From: an uncultured Anaerococcus sp.
GTDB lineage: Bacteria; Bacillota_A; Clostridia; Tissierellales; Peptoniphilaceae
DNA: 19,107 nucleotides
Assembly (NCBI GenBank): GCA_902488555.1
Contig: CABTWT010000013.1
Span: 1-19,107 of the forward strand
Direction of reading: 5' to 3'
Shown: in pieces, positions 1 through 7,414 of the stretch
Numbering within the stretch: position 1 is the stretch's first letter
How the letters are laid out: each line of letters begins with the position of its first letter
Program-made: the position numbers and the translations under genes
The notes under the pieces: generated by a model
Database searches by the model: none
Seen by the model: the letters and a program-made list of their open reading frames with translations, nothing else
Told to the model about the DNA's origin: nothing

Positions 1-1500
1 AAAGATCTACCTTTGCAAAAGCTCTCTGAATTTAAAAAAATTGGAATAATCGCAGGTGCGTCCACACCTGATGAGATTATTGAGGAGGTAGTAAGTAAAA
101 TGGATGAATTTACAAAAGAAGATTTTATGAATAGTCTTGAAGATAGTATGAAAAAAATCTATCCAAAAGATATTGTAACAGGAACAGTTATCGATGTTAA
201 AGAAGATGAGGTTTTTGTTGATATTCAATACCGTGCAGATGGTATCATAAAACTTGATGAAATGACAGAAGAAGAAAGAGAAAATCCTAAAGAACATTTT
301 GAAGTAGGATTAGAACTTGATGTTTATGTTATTAAACTTGATGATGGTGAAGGAAACGTATCATTATCAACAAGAAGAGTTCTAGGAATGAAGAGCTGGA
401 AAGAACTATTAGAAAAATATGAAAACGATGAAATAGTTGAAGGCCATGTAACAGGATTTAACAAAGGTGGTTTAACTGCTGAAGTTAATGGAATCCAAGG
501 ATTCATTCCTGCAAGCCAAGTTGCAACATATTTTGTTAAAAACTTCAAAAAATTCGTTGGTGAAACATGGGATTTAAAGATTGTTTCTATTGACGAAAGA
601 AAAAATAGATTAGTTTTATCTCGTAAAGACGTTCTTGAAGGAGAACTTGAAGAAAAATGGGAAGAACTAGAAGAAGGTCAAGTAATAGAAGGTGAAGTTG
701 CTAGACTTACAGACTTTGGTGCTTTTGTTGAAGTAAATGGACTTGACGGATTACTTCACGTTTCTGACATTGCTTGGAGCAGAGTTGAAGTTCCATCTGA
801 TGTACTTAATGTTGGAGATAAAATCGAAGTTAAAATATTAAAATTAAACCAAGAAAAGAACAGAATTTCTCTTGGACGTAAACAATTACTAGACAAACCA
901 TTCGATTCATTTGTAAACAACCACGAAGTTGGAGATGTAGTGAAAGGTAAAGTAGTTAACCTACTTGACTTTGGCGCATTTGTTGAAGTAGCTGACGGAG
1001 TTGAAGGTTTAGTTCACGTTTCTGAAATTTCTTGGGATCACGTTGAGAAACCATCTGATGAACTTAATGTTGGTGATGAAATCGAAGTTAAGATTATATC
1101 AATTGACAAAGAAGAAGAAAAAGTTGGTTTGTCAATCAAACAACTAGAAGAAGCTCCAGAAAAACCAGAAAGAAAACCTAGAAGAGAAAACAGATCTAAC
1201 AATAACCAAAATAGACCAAGAAGAAAAGCAGAAAGAAGCCAAAACCAAAACTTCTCTTCAGATGCTGACCTAAACAACAACCTAGGTAATCTTCTAGAAC
1301 AAGCTCTACTTGGTGCTGGTGAAACAGATCTTATTGGTGAAGAAAATGAGGTTGATGGAGTTATCGATGATATCGAAGCTGGCGAAAATGTTGAAGAACA
1401 TGAAGAAGTTATCGAAACAGAAATCAACACAGAAGAAGCTGCTGAATCAATAGCTGAAGAAGAAGCAAGCGAAGCTGAAGCTGACGAAGAAATAGAATAA
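1..1500 (+). CDS. ispH-rpsA: IspH-ribosomal protein S1 fusion, 3' part (5' end outside window)
   Basis: The reading frame is open from base 1, so the gene begins upstream of the window. The first residues contain IGIIAGASTPDEIIEEV, which matches the C-terminal end of IspH (4-hydroxy-3-methylbut-2-enyl diphosphate reductase, last step of the MEP isoprenoid pathway). About 40 residues later four S1 RNA-binding repeats follow, at roughly bases 154-380, 425-625, 670-880 and 925-1140. The last two carry the typical GAFVEV...HVS...W core. The S1 part is expected to bind mRNA at the ribosome or act in translation. IspH-S1 fusions are known in Clostridia. After the repeats comes an Arg/Lys/Asn-rich stretch (about 1153-1250), then a very acidic Glu-rich tail to the end. 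A TTG at base 13 is in frame but is not the start, because it lies inside the IspH end. An intrinsic terminator follows directly. Confidence 0.93.
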   Translation, partial: KDLPLQKLSEFKKIGIIAGASTPDEIIEEVVSKMDEFTKEDFMNSLEDSMKKIYPKDIVTGTVIDVKEDEVFVDIQYRADGIIKLDEMTEEERENPKEHFEVGLELDVYVIKLDDGEGNVSLSTRRVLGMKSWKELLEKYENDEIVEGHVTGFNKGGLTAEVNGIQGFIPASQVATYFVKNFKKFVGETWDLKIVSIDERKNRLVLSRKDVLEGELEEKWEELEEGQVIEGEVARLTDFGAFVEVNGLDGLLHVSDIAWSRVEVPSDVLNVGDKIEVKILKLNQEKNRISLGRKQLLDKPFDSFVNNHEVGDVVKGKVVNLLDFGAFVEVADGVEGLVHVSEISWDHVEKPSDELNVGDEIEVKIISIDKEEEKVGLSIKQLEEAPEKPERKPRRENRSNNNQNRPRRKAERSQNQNFSSDADLNNNLGNLLEQALLGAGETDLIGEENEVDGVIDDIEAGENVEEHEEVIETEINTEEAAESIAEEEASEAEADEEIE

Positions 1501-1523
1501 GAAAATCTATAAAAATAAACAAT

Positions 1524-1555
1524 AAAAGAAGGTGATTAAAGTCATCTTCTTTTTT
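1524..1555 (+). terminator. Intrinsic terminator after ispH-rpsA
   Basis: A 9-bp stem (1527-1535 with 1542-1550, one G-T pair) with a 6-base loop is followed by a run of T to 1555. A-rich sequence lies just upstream, so the stem can extend by A-T pairs. It sits 24 bases after the rpsA stop and ends only 5 bases before the miaB ribosome site at 1561-1565. It therefore probably acts as a partial terminator that lowers miaB transcription. Confidence 0.8.
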
Positions 1556-1568
1556 CAATGAGGAGTAA

Positions 1569-2918
1569 ATGGAAATTAAAGCAAAATATAAAGATTATTT
1601 TAAAGGTAAAAAATACAATATAACAACATTTGGTTGCCAAATGAACGAACATGATTCTGAGAGAATATCCTATATACTAGAAGATTTGGGCTATACTTAT
1701 ACAGAAATTAGAGAAGAAGCTGATTTTATCTTATTTAATACATGCTTAGTACGTGAGAATGCAGAATTAAAATTATATGGGCAGGTATCATCTCTTAAAA
1801 AACTTAAGAAAGCCCACCCAGAAAAAATCATCGCTGTATCTGGTTGTATGATGCAAACATCCACAGCAAGAGAGGTAATAGTAACAAAACATAGAGAAGT
1901 TGATATAGTATTTGGTACAAAGAATATCAATTCACTGGCCGATTTAATATATAGATATCTTGAAACTGGGGAAAGGGTAGTTGATGTATCAACTGATAAC
2001 GCAAAAGATGATTTTGAAAAATACAACTCTACCAACAACTTCCAAGCATATGTAAATATAATGCGTGGATGTGATAATTTCTGTTCATATTGCATAGTTC
2101 CAGAATCAAGGGGTAGGGAAGAATCTAGAAGACCTTACTCAATCATAGAAGAGGTTGAATATTTAGCTAGTCAAGGTTTTAAAGAATTTACATTGTTAGG
2201 ACAAAATGTAAACTCATACGGCAACAAGACTAACGATGGATTCACTTTCCCAGAACTACTGAATAGGGTTGCAAAAATTCCTGGTGTAGAAAGATTAAGG
2301 TTTACATCAAGTCATCCAAAAGATTTATCAGATGAGTTAATATACGTTATGCGCGATAATGACAACATTTGCAATTACTTCCATCTTCCTATGCAATCAG
2401 GATCAAATGAAGTACTTAAAAAAATGAACCGTCACTACACAATAGAAAAATATATTGAAAGAGCAAATAAATTAAAAGAAGAAATACCAGGTATAGCACT
2501 TTCTACTGATATTATAGTAGGTTTTCCTACAGAAACAGAAGAAGATTTCCAGGCCACAATAGATGCTTGTAAGGAAATAGAATTTGATTCAGCCTTTACT
2601 TTTAAGTACAGTCCTAGACCAAAGACAGTGGCAGCTAAGATGCCCACAATAGATGAAGATATAGTTCAAGATAGGTTCCAAAGGCTCTTAGATGAGCTAT
2701 ACCCAATATTTAATCAAAAGAACAAGGAATATATTGGACGAACTGTAGAAGTTCTTATAGAGGGAGAGTCAAAAAATAATCCTGATATTCTAACAGGTAG
2801 AACTGATACTTTTAAGCTAGTTCATGTTAAGGCTCCAAAAGACTTGATAGGACAAATTGTAAAGGTCAAAATTACAGATAATACTTCATTTACCATAAGT
2901 GGTGAATTGGTTAACTAA
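1569..2918 (+). CDS. miaB: tRNA-2-methylthio-N6-dimethylallyladenosine synthase MiaB
   Basis: This radical SAM methylthiotransferase adds a methylthio group to i6A37 in tRNAs that read codons starting with U. The 449-residue length is normal. The N-terminal UPF0004 domain has the three cluster cysteines C23 (FGCQMN), C59 (NTCLVRENA) and C93 (SGCMMQ). The radical SAM motif is CxxxCxxC at C168, C172 and C175 (MRGCDNFCSYC). A TRAM RNA-binding domain fills about residues 380-449. The NTCLVRENA and RGCDNFCSYC signatures fit MiaB better than RimO or MtaB. The start is ATG at 1569 with AGGAG at 1561-1565, a rather short spacing of 3 bases. It follows the rpsA terminator with no room for a separate promoter, so it is probably expressed by read-through or from a promoter inside rpsA. 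Confidence 0.95.
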   Translation: MEIKAKYKDYFKGKKYNITTFGCQMNEHDSERISYILEDLGYTYTEIREEADFILFNTCLVRENAELKLYGQVSSLKKLKKAHPEKIIAVSGCMMQTSTAREVIVTKHREVDIVFGTKNINSLADLIYRYLETGERVVDVSTDNAKDDFEKYNSTNNFQAYVNIMRGCDNFCSYCIVPESRGREESRRPYSIIEEVEYLASQGFKEFTLLGQNVNSYGNKTNDGFTFPELLNRVAKIPGVERLRFTSSHPKDLSDELIYVMRDNDNICNYFHLPMQSGSNEVLKKMNRHYTIEKYIERANKLKEEIPGIALSTDIIVGFPTETEEDFQATIDACKEIEFDSAFTFKYSPRPKTVAAKMPTIDEDIVQDRFQRLLDELYPIFNQKNKEYIGRTVEVLIEGESKNNPDILTGRTDTFKLVHVKAPKDLIGQIVKVKITDNTSFTISGELVN

Positions 2919-2931
2919 TAATCAATTAAAT

Positions 2932-2993
2932 TATAAATGATATAAAATATTTATTATGCTTTTATAACTATTATAAAAGTGCTATCATTTATA
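2932..2993. repeat. Nested inverted repeats in the miaB-ntpC intergenic region
   Basis: An outer perfect 11-bp inverted repeat (2932-2942 with 2983-2993) encloses a second perfect 9-bp repeat with a 3-base loop (2959-2967 with 2971-2979). All arms are very AT-rich. No T run follows, so this is not an ordinary terminator. The left outer arm overlaps the proposed -10 box of the ATPase operon, and the inner hairpin would lie in its 5' leader. An operator, a leader hairpin or chance in AT-rich DNA are all possible. Confidence 0.6.
2938..2946 (+). promoter_or_regulatory. Possible extended -10 promoter of the V/A-ATPase operon
   Basis: TGATATAAA reads as an extended -10 element (TG, one base, TATAAA). 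It lies 67 bases before the ntpC start in the only sizeable gap upstream of the operon. No convincing -35 box lies 17 bases upstream; TTGGTT at 2907-2912 is too far away for this -10. Transcription would start near 2953 and include the inner hairpin and the AAAGGAGAT ribosome site at 2998-3005. Confidence 0.4.
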
Positions 2994-3013
2994 CGTTAAA
3001 GGAGATGACTTAA

Positions 3014-3988
3014 ATGAGAGATGTAGTAGTAAAAGCAAAAGCTAAAATGGGAAGAATTCCCGATGATGATCTTTACTTAAATCTTGCAAGCTATGGCGAC
3101 TTTGATAAAAAAGTTGACATACTTTCAAAAGCCTATCCCGATATTGACTACAGTAGGGAGAAGGTTAATCTTGAAGCTAACAACTTTAAGAGGATGTTTG
3201 CAGAAATCAAAAGTATAGATTATTTTCTAACAGGTCTTGAAAGTGACTTCTTTAACCTATATTTTTCTAAATATGAGATTTTGTTTTTGCAAGAGATAAT
3301 TGAATCTCTTGTAAATGACAATTTTTCTAGAAATTATCTGACTTTCAAATCAAATCTTCTATCTGAGAATTTCATTTTAGATAGTAAGATGGATTTAGAG
3401 TCTTTTATAAAGGCTAATCAAAATAGCAGATATTACAGGACCTTGCTACCATTTTTAAATAAAAATATGCAGGCTGAAAACTTGATATTTCTAACAAGTA
3501 ATGCTCTAATGAAGTTTTATTACAGATCTTTATTAAAATTATCTAAAAAATTAAAAGAGCATAAACTTGTTAGGAATTTTTTGGGTGAAGAGATAAATCT
3601 ACTAAATTTTGAAATGCTTTATAGGCTCAAGAACTATTATGACCTCAACGATGGTGATATTTTCAATTATCTCATCGAAGGAGGTAATAGTTTTAATGGA
3701 GAAAGATTAAAAGAACTTTCTCTCTTATCAAAAGATGAGTTTTTACAAAAGATGAGATCGGGCAAATATAAGAAAGTCTTTGCAAATACTGATAATATTC
3801 ATAAAGAGATTAGAAAGTATGAACTGAAACTATACAGAAGTGAAATAACTAAGGAGGAATCAGACATATTATATGTGATTTCTGCGATGAATATTATTTT
3901 TATTAGTGGAGAAAATATAGAAGCCCTCATGGAATTAGATGATAGTTTCAATAAAGATGAACGTTTAGAATATTTAATAGTGAGGTAA
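3014..3988 (+). CDS. ntpC: V/A-type ATPase subunit C (d-type central-stalk connector)
   Basis: This subunit is the socket between the membrane rotor ring and the central shaft (D and F) of the V/A-type ATPase. The 324-residue length fits the AC39/subunit C family. Recognisable parts include MKFYYRSLLKLSKKLKEHK followed by a segment like EINLLNFEMLYRLKNYY, near residues 165-215, which is the conserved middle of the family. The protein is all-helical, has no signal peptide and no membrane segment. The C-terminal end is less like the family consensus. The start is ATG with AAAGGAGAT upstream. It opens the operon and ends 2 bases before the next gene. The assignment rests on the family pattern plus the ATPase genes that follow. 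Confidence 0.85.
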   Translation: MRDVVVKAKAKMGRIPDDDLYLNLASYGDFDKKVDILSKAYPDIDYSREKVNLEANNFKRMFAEIKSIDYFLTGLESDFFNLYFSKYEILFLQEIIESLVNDNFSRNYLTFKSNLLSENFILDSKMDLESFIKANQNSRYYRTLLPFLNKNMQAENLIFLTSNALMKFYYRSLLKLSKKLKEHKLVRNFLGEEINLLNFEMLYRLKNYYDLNDGDIFNYLIEGGNSFNGERLKELSLLSKDEFLQKMRSGKYKKVFANTDNIHKEIRKYELKLYRSEITKEESDILYVISAMNIIFISGENIEALMELDDSFNKDERLEYLIVR

Positions 3989-3990
3989 CA

Positions 3991-4875
3991 ATGGCAGTTG
4001 AAAAAATGTATCTGGTAAATATGATATCTAACTTGGATAATCTGGATAACTTCCTAGAAGATGTTATTAAGATTGGTGAAATAGAACCAGTTGATGCCTT
4101 TAACCAAGTTACTAATAGGACATTTAACATACGCGCAAGCGCTGAAAATGTAGATATTACAGAAGATATCAATAAGCTATCAGGTTTTCAAAAAGAAGAT
4201 GATGGCTACAATGAGAAATTAGTTGAACTTAAAAATTCACTAAATCTAGCCGATAGCCAAAATGGGAATCTTGTTGATCCCCAAAGAGTTAACGAGTTCT
4301 ATGATAGGTTAAAGTCATTAATAAAAGAAAAAGAAGAGTTAGAAGAAAAATCTAGGCAACTAAACATTTACAAAGAAAATGTAGACAAATTAAAAGATTA
4401 TAATATTGACATAGAGAAGATCCAAAATCTAAAATTCTTTGATTATAGATATGGTTCTGTTTCTGAAGATGGACGTTTCATTTTAAAAAATAACTATGAA
4501 AATATTCCATCGCTGATCATCCACTTGGATAATGATGTAGATAGGGCGAGTTTAAATGCTATAGAAGAAATATATGCCCTAGACGAAGCTACCTATAATC
4601 TTAATGATCAGACAGAAAAAGTTCTTGCTAATGAGAGATTAAATACAAGAAATGTTTCACTTTCTCTTGACCAAGAATATAACAAAAAGACAAAAGATCA
4701 GTCAGATAATATTTATAATGAAATTATGGAAGATGCTAACAAAAAAATCAATAGGATCAATGCTAGCTACCAATCAAAAATAAACTTTATGGACAATATC
4801 TACAAAGAACACAAGGGTAAGGTAATTGATAAAATTGTCGATTTCCTCATAGAAGATAAAGATTTTGAGATGTAA
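3991..4875 (+). CDS. V/A-ATPase subunit I N-terminal half fused to an H/NtpF-like stalk coil
   Basis: Residues 1-40 (MAVEKMYLVNMISNLDN...) match the start of subunit I (NtpI). Residues about 68-146 are a charged outgoing coiled coil. Residues 149-182 (FFDYRYGSVSEDG...IPSLIIHLDND) match the first half of the distal lobe of the subunit I arm. At that point the family would continue with a segment that is instead found at the start of the next gene. Residues 187-294 are a 108-residue charged helical stretch ending in KVIDKIVDFLIEDK. This resembles the small peripheral-stalk subunit H/NtpF in length and pattern, and the operon has no separate gene for it. There is no membrane segment. GAGGTAAC precedes the ATG. 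The identification of the N-terminal half is firm; the H-like part is an inference. An assembly error is unlikely because both flanking frames are intact. Confidence 0.7.
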   Translation: MAVEKMYLVNMISNLDNLDNFLEDVIKIGEIEPVDAFNQVTNRTFNIRASAENVDITEDINKLSGFQKEDDGYNEKLVELKNSLNLADSQNGNLVDPQRVNEFYDRLKSLIKEKEELEEKSRQLNIYKENVDKLKDYNIDIEKIQNLKFFDYRYGSVSEDGRFILKNNYENIPSLIIHLDNDVDRASLNAIEEIYALDEATYNLNDQTEKVLANERLNTRNVSLSLDQEYNKKTKDQSDNIYNEIMEDANKKINRINASYQSKINFMDNIYKEHKGKVIDKIVDFLIEDKDFEM

Positions 4876-4880
4876 GTTAT

Positions 4881-6704
4881 ATGGCAAATAGTTTAAATAA
4901 GCCTAGAATTAATAGTCAGGGATTGGAGGATGATTATCTATTAGTATATCCAAAAAAAGTTCTAGAAGATATTTCAAGAACAATTAACTCATTGGGTTTT
5001 GTAGATAAATTTATTTCTAATAATACTGACTATGATATAGAAAATGAATTGGATGTAACGAAAAGGGACCTAGAAAATATTAATCATCAAATTGATGATT
5101 TAAAAAATTCCTATAAAGATATAGTTGATAACATATCCTATAATATAAATTATCAAAAAAAGGCCAGTGATTTTGAAGAGTCTATGGCCTATGGTGAAAA
5201 ATATTTCTACTTCTCAGCCCAGGTTCCTGAAAAAAAATTAAAGGAATTAGAAAATATGGCAGACAAATATCCTGACACTAGGATAAGTAATGATGATAAT
5301 TCTGATTTTAAAGTCAATCCTGACAAGGATAATAAAAAACTTTCAAATGAAGAAGATTATCTATTAATTTATCCTAATAAGGTTAAAAAAGATGTATCTA
5401 GATCTGTAAATACTTTGGGTTTTGTCGATAAAGACCTACCTAAAGATTTACTGATTAAAGATATTGATGAAAAGCAAAGTCAGACTAATAAAAGACTGGA
5501 TGAAATAAATAGTCAAATAGAAGAAATCAATAGAGATTACCAAGATATACTTGGAAATATTTCTTATTCTATTGAATATGAGAAAAAGTCTGACGAATTA
5601 AAAAACAACATGGCCCATGGTGATGAGTATTTCTACCTGTCTGGATGGGTACCAGAAAGTGAACTAAGAAAGTATGAGAACTTAGAAGATAAGTACGATG
5701 ATACCATCATAACAACCAAGGATGTTGATAGTGTTGATGAACAACCACCTACTAAACTTAAAAACAATAAGTTTGTAAGACCATTTGAATATATGGTCAA
5801 TATGTATGGGGCTCCAAGTTATGATGAGATTGACCCTACACCATTTTTTGCAATAACATATATGTTACTATATGGACTAATGTTTGGTGATCTTGGTCAA
5901 GGTTTAGTTTTCTTAGGACTTGGATTCTGGTTATCAAAGAAAAATGAAACTTTTGGGGCAATACTAAAAAGGATTGGTATATCGGCATCCATTTTTGGAC
6001 TTATGTATGGATCCTTCTTTGGTAGGGAAGATTTGATTCCGACCCTGCTAATAAAACCATTTGACAACATTATGACAGTCCTAATTGCATCAGTTGCATT
6101 TGGTGTAACTTTAATGGTGATTTCATATATAATAGGCATTTATAACAAAGTCCACCTTCAGAAAAATATCGAAGAAGGTATCTTCGGTAAAGAAGGTCTT
6201 GCAGGACTTATGATGATGAGTTCATTTATCATAATAGTTCTTGCAATTGTAAATGTAGGTCCAGTTCCTAAAAATATTGGCCTAATATTGCTTATAATTT
6301 CAATTGTGATGATGGTATTTAAGCAACCTATTGCAAGAAAGTTAGAAGGAAACAATAGGCTTTACGACCAAGCAAAGGGAGATTACTATCTTGAAGGTTC
6401 GTTTTCAGTGATAGAAGCCCTACTTTCAGTATTTTCAAATCTTGTATCATTTACAAGAGTTGGAGCCTTTGCTATAAACCACGTTGGATTGTATATGGCT
6501 TTTGAAGTTATGGCAAAACTTGTTGGTGGTGGTATCAAAGGATTTATATTATTAGTCATCGGAAATATATTTATAATCGGCCTAGAGGGTATGATTGTAG
6601 GTATCCAAGGACTAAGATTAGAATTTTACGAAATGTTTAGCAAGTATTATGAAGGCAATGGTCATTTATTTAGACCAATTAATCAAAGAAATTTTAACAA
6701 GTAG
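4881..6704 (+). CDS. ntpI: V/A-type ATPase subunit I, C-terminal part with duplicated half-arm and membrane domain
   Basis: This is the stator a-type subunit that carries ions past the rotor ring. Residues 1-15 are a short leader. Residues 16-136 and 157-278 are two diverged copies of the same segment: DYLLVYP...LGFVDK, a returning coil, then YFYFSAQVPEKKLK or YFYLSGWVPESELR. Each copy corresponds to the second half of the subunit I arm. From about residue 300 (RPFEYMVNMYGAPSYDEIDPTPF) the normal membrane domain follows with about seven to eight hydrophobic helices. R526 in SFTRVGAFAINH is the essential stator arginine by family position. The N-terminal half of the usual protein is missing and lies in the gene before. 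The ATG is 5 bases after that gene's stop. No good ribosome site is visible, so translation is probably coupled. Confidence 0.88.
   Translation: MANSLNKPRINSQGLEDDYLLVYPKKVLEDISRTINSLGFVDKFISNNTDYDIENELDVTKRDLENINHQIDDLKNSYKDIVDNISYNINYQKKASDFEESMAYGEKYFYFSAQVPEKKLKELENMADKYPDTRISNDDNSDFKVNPDKDNKKLSNEEDYLLIYPNKVKKDVSRSVNTLGFVDKDLPKDLLIKDIDEKQSQTNKRLDEINSQIEEINRDYQDILGNISYSIEYEKKSDELKNNMAHGDEYFYLSGWVPESELRKYENLEDKYDDTIITTKDVDSVDEQPPTKLKNNKFVRPFEYMVNMYGAPSYDEIDPTPFFAITYMLLYGLMFGDLGQGLVFLGLGFWLSKKNETFGAILKRIGISASIFGLMYGSFFGREDLIPTLLIKPFDNIMTVLIASVAFGVTLMVISYIIGIYNKVHLQKNIEEGIFGKEGLAGLMMMSSFIIIVLAIVNVGPVPKNIGLILLIISIVMMVFKQPIARKLEGNNRLYDQAKGDYYLEGSFSVIEALLSVFSNLVSFTRVGAFAINHVGLYMAFEVMAKLVGGGIKGFILLVIGNIFIIGLEGMIVGIQGLRLEFYEMFSKYYEGNGHLFRPINQRNFNK
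4926..5714 (+). repeat. In-frame tandem duplication inside subunit I gene (copies 4926-5288 and 5349-5714)
   Basis: The two copies encode residues 16-136 and 157-278. They align over their first 28 residues with about 19 identities by eye, and again strongly at the coil (SY, Y, KK) and at the closing lobe (MAxGxxYFYxS). The offset is 141 codons there. DNA stretches such as gattatctatta are shared by both copies. The divergence shows an old duplication and not an assembly artefact. Confidence 0.9.
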
Positions 6705-6727
6705 AAAAGGAAAGATAAGGAAAAATT

Positions 6728-7162
6728 ATGATTAAAAATATTGGATTTTTAGCACTAGCTGTTGTAGTAATTACAATTTACTCAGGTTTATATTTATTAA
6801 AAAATAACGAAGATTCTTCAAAAGATAAAATTAGAAAAGCACTTAAAATCAATTTATTCACTTTTGTTCCAGTAATGGCAATGATAGTTGTATTACTATT
6901 GCCAGCTAACTCATCAGCAGCAGCTGGAGCAGCTGGTACTGCAGCAAATAGTGCTGATGGACTAAAATACATTGGTGCAGCATTATCAACAGGTCTTGCT
7001 ACTATAGGTACAGGATTTGCAGTAGGTAATGTAGGTTCCGCTGCACTTGGAGCAATTTCTGAAGACCAATCTATCTTAGGTCGTACAATTATCTTCGTAG
7101 GTCTAGCAGAAGGTATCGCTATCTTTGGTGTTATCATCTCAATCATGATTCTTAACGCTTAA
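6728..7162 (+). CDS. ntpK: V/A-type ATPase subunit K (rotor ring proteolipid)
   Basis: This is the membrane rotor subunit that carries ions. Of 144 residues, 4-24 and about 41-60 are hydrophobic segments, then an Ala/Gly-rich linker, then the conserved c-type hairpin (about 80-108 and 117-143) with polar loop SEDQS. Only one ion-binding carboxylate is present, E128 in GLAEGIAIFG. It is unlike the E. hirae 16-kDa K, which has two full hairpins; I recall this shape from other clostridial homologues. V99 (GFAVGNVG) sits where Na+-binding rings have Gln, and G129 where they have Ser or Thr, which favours proton coupling (inference). An AAGGAAAA ribosome site precedes the ATG. It follows subunit I by 23 bases. 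Confidence 0.93.
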   Translation: MIKNIGFLALAVVVITIYSGLYLLKNNEDSSKDKIRKALKINLFTFVPVMAMIVVLLLPANSSAAAGAAGTAANSADGLKYIGAALSTGLATIGTGFAVGNVGSAALGAISEDQSILGRTIIFVGLAEGIAIFGVIISIMILNA

Positions 7163-7163
7163 A

Positions 7164-7403
7164 ATGAAGGCAAGAATATTAACTAACGATCCAAGTCTTA
7201 TAGTAATGTTTAGGCTTGGATCAATTGAAGGAATACAAACTTCTAATTATGACGAGGCAAAAGAGAAGTTTTATGAGTCAATAAAAGAAAATGACCTTGC
7301 AGTCTTGATTCTTACAAAAACTGTCGAAAGCTGGCTTATAAAAGAAGTAAAAGAGCACAAAGAAAGTGAAAGTATTCCTTTGATTGTTGTAATAGATGGT
7401 TAA
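7164..7403 (+). CDS. ntpG: V/A-type ATPase subunit F (NtpG), short
   Basis: The small Rossmann-like central-stalk subunit F binds the D shaft. Visible features are the N-terminal strand (ARILTNDPSLIVMFRLGSIEG), the middle strand DLAVLILTKTVE and the last strand SIPLIVVID. The protein stops at residue 79, just after that strand. Family members I remember run to about 100 residues with a further C-terminal helix. The following bases go straight into the ribosome site of ntpE, and no remnant of the missing helix is seen. The ATG is one base after the ntpK stop, and no ribosome site is visible, so translation probably depends on ribosomes finishing ntpK. Assignment rests on the fold pattern and the operon position. 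Confidence 0.82.
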   Translation: MKARILTNDPSLIVMFRLGSIEGIQTSNYDEAKEKFYESIKENDLAVLILTKTVESWLIKEVKEHKESESIPLIVVIDG

Positions 7404-7414
7404 TTGGAGGTAAT

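Noticed and set aside
13..15. TTG as the start of the S1 protein
   Set aside because: The frame stays open to base 1 and the TTG lies within the C-terminal end of IspH, so the gene starts upstream.
1038..1430. Minus-strand open frame within ispH-rpsA
   Set aside because: Ser-rich low-complexity translation that mirrors the Glu/Asp-rich coding strand; no ribosome site and no family resemblance.
2959..2979. Inner hairpin after miaB as an intrinsic terminator
   Set aside because: The stem is almost all A-T and no T run follows; transcription would hardly stop there.
4870..4885. Sequencing frameshift splitting a normal ntpI
   Set aside because: A frameshift would not explain the 108-residue coil inserted before the break or the duplicated module after it. 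Joining the frames does not restore a normal subunit I.
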